A stretch of DNA of 64,000 nucleotides from Ensifer adhaerens (GTDB taxonomy: Bacteria; Pseudomonadota; Alphaproteobacteria; Rhizobiales; Rhizobiaceae): contig NZ_LAZS01000005.1 of assembly GCF_002007205.1 (NCBI RefSeq), positions 1,612,001 to 1,676,000 of the forward strand, read 5' to 3'. Numbering within the stretch: position 1 is the first letter of the stretch; every line of letters starts with the position of its first letter. Positions 59,596 through 64,000 of the stretch are shown here, one piece after another. Position numbers and translations under genes: made by a program. The notes below the pieces were generated by a model. The model was not told where the DNA came from. It saw only the letters and a program-made list of their open reading frames with translations, and ran no database searches.

Positions 59596-60105
59596 ATGCT
59601 CGATCACTTTCGCATGTTCGCCGACTATAACCGCTGGGCGAACCGCCTCGTCTATGCCGCCGCTGCGGATCTGACCGATGGCGAATTGTGGGAAAGCCGT
59701 GGCGCGTTCTTCGGTTCGCTGCTTTCGACCCTCAACCATGTCCTCGTTGCCGATCGCATCTGGATGAAGCGCTTCACAGGCCAGGGCGACACCCCGGCTT
59801 CACTCGATGCGATCCTCCATGACGACCTTGCCGCTCTCGCCACCGCCCGGACTGCCGAAGACGAGCGCATCATTGCCTGGATCGGCAGCCTGAGTGACGA
59901 ACGCCTCAGCGCCGTCCTCACCTACACGACACTCACCAACCAGACTGATATCACGCAGAAGCTGGCCCCGACTCTCGGGCACTTCTTCAACCACCAGACC
60001 CACCATCGCGGCCAGGCGCATGCGACGCTCACCGCGCTCGGGCGCCCGTCCCTGATACTGGACCTGGCGCATTTTCTGAGGACCCAAGGGTCACAGTGGG
60101 CGTAG
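59596..60105 (+). CDS. DinB-family protein
   Basis: 169 residues. Four-helix-bundle DinB/YfiT domain with a metal triad: HVLVADRIW (first His near 49), and the HFFNHQTHHRGQAHATL segment with two His, typical of the DinB metal site. Related proteins are thiol-dependent transferases (bacillithiol, mycothiol) or have unknown roles; in Gram-negative bacteria the cofactor is unclear. Its 3' end overlaps the convergent fusion gene by 15 bases. A GGAAGG ribosome site precedes its start. Confidence 0.87.
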   Translation: MLDHFRMFADYNRWANRLVYAAAADLTDGELWESRGAFFGSLLSTLNHVLVADRIWMKRFTGQGDTPASLDAILHDDLAALATARTAEDERIIAWIGSLSDERLSAVLTYTTLTNQTDITQKLAPTLGHFFNHQTHHRGQAHATLTALGRPSLILDLAHFLRTQGSQWA

Positions 60106-62691
60106 CGGAGATCGCAGCACCGCCGAGCCGAACAACCGCAGTGGCCGGGTCTCACGCGCGCGCCACGCGGCGAGCGTCTTCAGGAGCTGACGCTGGCCGA
60201 GCCAGGCGACCAGGCCAACTGCCACGCCGCCGAAAATCGACAGAAGCGAAAAGGCCGCCGGTGGCAATATCGGCTGCAGCGGCAATATCAGCAGTTCCGG
60301 CACGAAACGATGCAGGATGTAGATGTGGAAGCCCGCCGCAGACAGGGGCAGGATGAATTGAGCCGCCCAGCGCGGCATGCTCACGCGCGGGAGGTAGAGC
60401 AACGCTGCCAGCACGGCGATCTGCAGCAGATACTTGATCTTCGTCCCGATCCAGACGCCCTCGTAGAGGCCGAAGAACAGGAAGGCCCCCGTCCCGGAGA
60501 GCATCAAAAGCAACCGCTGTCTGGTGGTTTCGGCGACAGCGGCGCACCAGCCGATGACGGCGAGATAGAAAATCCATGGCAGGGTAAAGATCTGGCGATT
60601 GCCGATCGGCCAGACGAGCGGCAGGGCGAGCCGCGCGGCAAGCGCGGCCACAAGCAAGGCCATGCCGGCGGCGAAGGGTTTGGCCGACACGAACCGCCGG
60701 AACTGGGGGATGGCGAAAAGCCCGACGAAGACGAGCATCATCTGCCAATAGGCTTCGATGAACCAATAGAGATACGGGACCATGTCGTGCGTCTCCGGCA
60801 ACGCCAGTCCGAAATTGCCGACGAGAAAGACCGAGGCCCAGGGCACCTCACCCCAGGCAGCCGCATAGGCCGCGACGATCATGTAGTAGGGCACGAGGAT
60901 CTGCACGAGCGGCCGCAGGATCGCCCGGGCATCCCCCGCAAGAAGCGGTCCCATCTGGAAGCGGGCGAGGCTGAAGCCGGCAAGAACGACCATGGCCGCG
61001 GATCCGCCGGGGATCGGCCACAGGACCTCGTGGTGCAGGACGACGAGCAGAATGGCCAAGGCACGGATCAGCAGGTCCGTCCCGATCCGCCGCGTGCCAG
61101 TTTCGCGGCGCTCCTGAGCCGACAACTCGGTGATCGACAAGGTCTCCCAGGCATCAGGAACCTGCCCCAGCGCCTTTTCCAGACCGATCGAGAGCTGAAC
61201 GAAGCGCAGCGAATCACCGCCCAGCGACAGGAAACTGTCGGAGCGCTTCACTCTTTTCGGATAGAAAACCTGCGCAAAGAGGTCTTCTATGCCGCCATTG
61301 CCGTCGTCGCCGTTGGCCGCCGCCTGGCGGGCCGCCATGTTGAGCGCGTTGTAATCGATCTTCCCGGTCGCGAGCCGTGGCATCTCGGCAAGGGGCGTCG
61401 CCTTCAGATGGGCCAGCGTCAGCCCGCTCGCCTGCGCCAGAAACCGCCTGATTTCCTCGGCGTCCCGGCCGCCCGCAAAAAAGGCGTGAAGGCCGGCATC
61501 GTCACCGACAACCGCAGCAGCGATGCCGCGCCGCTCGAGCGCCGCTTCCAGCCCGTCGTGTGCGATCCTGAGACCGGCGATCTTGGAAATCCGCTTCATG
61601 CGGCCGACGATCTGGAACAGACCGTCGGCATGGCGCATGGCGAGGTCGCCGGTACGCAGTTCTTTGAGCTCTGCACCGCGGCAGAGATCATCACGCGAGG
61701 TGGCATAACCCATCATCACGTTCGGGCCGCGATAGACGAGTTCACCGGGGACACCATCGCCTTCGATCGGCGCTCCGCTCTCGTTTTCTATCAGAAGGCG
61801 TCCGCCGGGGATCGCGACGCCGATCCTGTCCTCGTTGCCGGCAAGCAGAGCCGGCGGCACATAGGCGATGCGTGCCGTGGCTTCGGTCTGGCCGTACATG
61901 GCGAAGAAGTCGGCGCCCTGGGCGGTAAGGTGATCGCTGTAGAGACGGATGACCTCCGGGCTCAGCCGGCCGCCGGCGACGGTCATGAAGCGCAGGTTCG
62001 CGAACCGTCGCTCGCGGAAGCCCACCTTCTCCAGCAACTCGTAGGAATAGGGAACGCCCGCAAGGTTCGTGCTGCCGCTTTCGGCCAGGCCGTCGAGAAA
62101 GCCGGGATCGAGGATCGATCCACCGGGAATATAGAGGCTGGCGCCGACTGCCAGGTGGGAATTCAGTACTGAGAGGCCATAGGAGTAATGCAGCGGCAGG
62201 ATATGACAGCCGCGGTCTTCCGCCGTCAGGCCGAGATAGCCGGCGATGGAGGCGGCGTTTGCCGAAATGTTCTCCCGCGACAGGCGCACGGCCTTGCCAC
62301 AACCGGTGCTGCCCGAGGTCGAGAGCATGACAGCGAGTTCGTCATGGGGCGCCCTGCCGTCCTGCCGCAGATGTTCCGTGCGCCAGCGGCCATCGATCCG
62401 GCGAAAGGCCTGATCGGGAGCAAAGACATCGACCCAGGATCCGGCAGATCCGTTCCTCGGGGCCTGCATGGCGACGGCATGCCCGGCCTGGAGCGCCGCG
62501 AGATAGGCGATGATCGCGTGTTCGCAAAGCTCGGCCTCGATCGTCACCAAACCGCGCGGACCGCGAAACGCGAGCGCCTGGCGGGCAACGCGCTCGCCGA
62601 GTTCGCGATAGGTGACGGTCCGCTGCCCGCAAAACACCAGCGCCGGACGGTCGCGCCATTTCGCCAGATCCGCAATGAACGAGAGGGACAT
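60091..62691 (-). CDS. Adenylation-carrier-acyltransferase-3 fusion (NRPS-like/AT3)
   Basis: 866 residues. Three parts in one chain: an adenylation (AMP-binding) domain, residues 1-455, with core motifs STSGSTG (124-130), YGQTE (266-270), RTGDL (346-350) and the catalytic lysine near TGKID (K444); a carrier domain, about 465-530, with the phosphopantetheine serine S494 in FLSLGGDSLRF; and an acyltransferase-3 membrane domain, about 538-845, starting LIRALAILLVVLHH with about nine helices. Logic: activate an acid, load it on the carrier and pass it to an acceptor across or on the inner membrane, as separate Dlt proteins do. Acid and acceptor are unknown. It ends overlapping the DinB gene by 15 bases. 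Confidence 0.88.
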   Translation of the reverse strand: MSLSFIADLAKWRDRPALVFCGQRTVTYRELGERVARQALAFRGPRGLVTIEAELCEHAIIAYLAALQAGHAVAMQAPRNGSAGSWVDVFAPDQAFRRIDGRWRTEHLRQDGRAPHDELAVMLSTSGSTGCGKAVRLSRENISANAASIAGYLGLTAEDRGCHILPLHYSYGLSVLNSHLAVGASLYIPGGSILDPGFLDGLAESGSTNLAGVPYSYELLEKVGFRERRFANLRFMTVAGGRLSPEVIRLYSDHLTAQGADFFAMYGQTEATARIAYVPPALLAGNEDRIGVAIPGGRLLIENESGAPIEGDGVPGELVYRGPNVMMGYATSRDDLCRGAELKELRTGDLAMRHADGLFQIVGRMKRISKIAGLRIAHDGLEAALERRGIAAAVVGDDAGLHAFFAGGRDAEEIRRFLAQASGLTLAHLKATPLAEMPRLATGKIDYNALNMAARQAAANGDDGNGGIEDLFAQVFYPKRVKRSDSFLSLGGDSLRFVQLSIGLEKALGQVPDAWETLSITELSAQERRETGTRRIGTDLLIRALAILLVVLHHEVLWPIPGGSAAMVVLAGFSLARFQMGPLLAGDARAILRPLVQILVPYYMIVAAYAAAWGEVPWASVFLVGNFGLALPETHDMVPYLYWFIEAYWQMMLVFVGLFAIPQFRRFVSAKPFAAGMALLVAALAARLALPLVWPIGNRQIFTLPWIFYLAVIGWCAAVAETTRQRLLLMLSGTGAFLFFGLYEGVWIGTKIKYLLQIAVLAALLYLPRVSMPRWAAQFILPLSAAGFHIYILHRFVPELLILPLQPILPPAAFSLLSIFGGVAVGLVAWLGQRQLLKTLAAWRARETRPLRLFGSAVLRSPLRPL

Positions 62692-62967
62692 GCTTGACCG
62701 TCGCTGTTTTCCCGGGCTCCCACGCCCGATTTAGCAGCGCCGAATATAATTGGTGACTAATGGCGTCAAGTATAAAAGATGGCCGCCGCGGCCGGGCGTC
62801 CGCTGCCCTGCGACATGCGGTTGCGATCAACCGGGGACGGATGGAATTCAGCAACCATACCGGGCGGGATTCGCCAGCGCCCCGATATCTTCAGACTCCC
62901 TTAAACGCAGCCTTCCCATAGTGGCCTCGTATCGAGCCATCCAGACGTCATCGGGGACCACGACAGA

Positions 62968-63999
62968 ATGAACAGGCAAGTTCCAGCGGATGCCAGCCGA
63001 TCGCAGGCGCGGCAGGCGGCGATCATTCTGAAGGTGACGCATGCAATGGCGTCGCACGGGATCGCGGCCCTGCCCCGCAATTACGAGCTATTCTACGAGG
63101 CGCTCTCCGGCCGCCTGCCGCAGCTTTCCCGGGAGCTCGCCGCCCTCGGGAGCAACCCGCAGCAGGATGCGCTGGATGCCCTGGGCCTCAAGCATCACCT
63201 TGTCTCGCACGCGGCGCTTGCCGCGGACCGGGCGAGAGCCGCAGGCCAGGAAACCCTTGCCGAGATCGCCGGAAAGCTCAGGCTCGCCTTGCTGCAGAAG
63301 CAAGCCTTCAAGGACGAGCTCGATCATTTCGCCGGCCGACTGGCCGCGGACCCCGTCGCAGGCCTGTCCGAATTCGCCGACGACGCTGCGCGCCTGCGGG
63401 ACGCGGCAGGTCGACTGACGAATGAAGAGAGCGCTCTCCAGCATGCCATCGAAACGAGCGCGCGACGTCTTGCCGAACTCGAAGGCGATCTCTCCGAAAG
63501 CCGCCGATCCTTGACCCGCGATCCCGCCACGGGCCTGCCGAACCGGCTGGCGCTGACGGCGAAACTCGACTCGATTCTCGAAACGGAGCGGACCGACCAG
63601 CCGGTCGCCCTGCTCCTTGCCTCGGTGGAAGGGCTTCGCGAGATGGCCGAGCATCACGGCGGCACGGTTGCGGCCAAGGCGCTTGCCAAACTGTCGGCGC
63701 TGTTTCGCAAGTCGATCAAGAAGAACGATTTCGTCGCGCGTGTGGGCCAGCAGGACTTTGCCTTCGTGTGCAGGGACGTCAGCGCCGAAAACGCCGAGGC
63801 CATTGCCCGGCGCCTGCGGCAGTCCGTGACGGAACTGACGGTCACCCTCCCCGGACGGGCGCACACCGCCGAGACGCTTTCGCTTGCGGCCGGCATCACG
63901 ATCGCACAGCCGGCATCGACGAGCGTCGATCTGTTGAGCCAGGCGGAACAGGCCCTCGCCGGCGCACGCGATGGCGCCGGCATCCTTTGTTACTCGGCG
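62968..63999 (+). CDS. Protein with degenerate GGDEF domain (3' end outside window)
   Basis: 344 codons to the window edge, no stop. Start chosen at the ATG at 62968: an in-frame stop lies at 62902 and no other start codon between them. The N-terminal half (1-175) is helical, with coiled-coil character (LRDAAGRLTNEESALQHAIE...LAELEGDL). The GGDEF-like domain begins at TRDPATGLPNRLAL (183-196), but the signature ARxGGDEFAF reads ARVGQQDFAF (257-266) and the first metal Asp position is LASVEGL, so diguanylate cyclase activity is unlikely. It may bind c-di-GMP or GTP as a receptor, or just be a protein scaffold. An EAL domain may follow outside the window. Confidence 0.85.
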   Translation, partial: MNRQVPADASRSQARQAAIILKVTHAMASHGIAALPRNYELFYEALSGRLPQLSRELAALGSNPQQDALDALGLKHHLVSHAALAADRARAAGQETLAEIAGKLRLALLQKQAFKDELDHFAGRLAADPVAGLSEFADDAARLRDAAGRLTNEESALQHAIETSARRLAELEGDLSESRRSLTRDPATGLPNRLALTAKLDSILETERTDQPVALLLASVEGLREMAEHHGGTVAAKALAKLSALFRKSIKKNDFVARVGQQDFAFVCRDVSAENAEAIARRLRQSVTELTVTLPGRAHTAETLSLAAGITIAQPASTSVDLLSQAEQALAGARDGAGILCYSA

Positions 64000-64000
64000 G

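Overview
This window looks like ordinary chromosome from a high-GC alphaproteobacterium of the Rhizobiaceae, most likely Ensifer/Sinorhizobium. The grounds are the gene order (glyA-nrdR-ribD-ribE, ldtP-ldtR, hemB, bpt, parC, a stand-alone groEL, aspS, rnd, hda-ppk-ppx, purM-purN, lpiA-acvB, uvrC-pgsA-moaD-moaE, ndk), a Zn-independent type of HemB, an LdtR-type MarR regulator and rhizobial-style palindromic intergenic repeats. The species is inferred from recognised families; no database was searched. I see no rRNA, tRNA, CRISPR array, prophage or insertion sequence. Both window edges cut through genes.

Layout. 1-8.1 kb: the end of an unknown gene, a leftward glycine/one-carbon and riboflavin cluster (glyA, nrdR, ribD, ribE), a Tat-exported L,D-transpeptidase with its MarR regulator LdtR, a small membrane protein, and hemB. 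8.2-13.4 kb: an RDD membrane protein, the N-degron transferase Bpt, an EamA exporter, an ArsR-like regulator and parC. 13.8-20 kb: a secreted protein of unknown role, a cytochrome P450 coupled to an LpxL-like acyltransferase, a 77-residue unknown and groEL without groES. 20-29.3 kb: a TetR/serine hydrolase divergon, aspS, an MFS transporter, a Tat-exported multicopper oxidase, RNase D and a membrane adenylate/guanylate cyclase. 29.3-37.8 kb: a DUF2000/AraC head-to-head pair, a phytase-like esterase, and the leftward polyphosphate cluster (AI-2E permease, hda, ppk, ppx).

37.8-48 kb: purM-purN, a 250-bp inverted-repeat element, the acid-tolerance/aminoacyl-lipid operon lpiA-acvB, a NudK-like Nudix hydrolase, a cation diffusion facilitator and a molybdopterin oxidoreductase. 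48-54 kb: rlmJ, a small secreted protein, a lipoprotein RNase T2, a glutathione transferase, an Omp25-like porin and a pteridine-reductase-like SDR overlapping uvrC. 54-64 kb: pgsA-moaD-moaE, an orphan LivH-like permease facing a CGNR regulator across a near-perfect palindrome, a lipoprotein, ndk, a glutathione transferase, a DinB protein, an 866-residue adenylation/carrier/acyltransferase-3 fusion, and a truncated protein with a degenerate GGDEF domain.

Most of the window is housekeeping. Several loci touch the envelope: LdtP/LdtR (peptidoglycan), P450 plus acyltransferase (lipid), LpiA/AcvB (charge of phosphatidylglycerol), PgsA (phosphatidylglycerol supply), Omp25, and the adenylation/carrier/acyltransferase fusion. 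That fusion resembles a one-polypeptide version of a Dlt-type activate-carry-export scheme and is the best candidate here for an undescribed activity. The CGNR/permease/lipoprotein locus with its 28-bp operator is the second.
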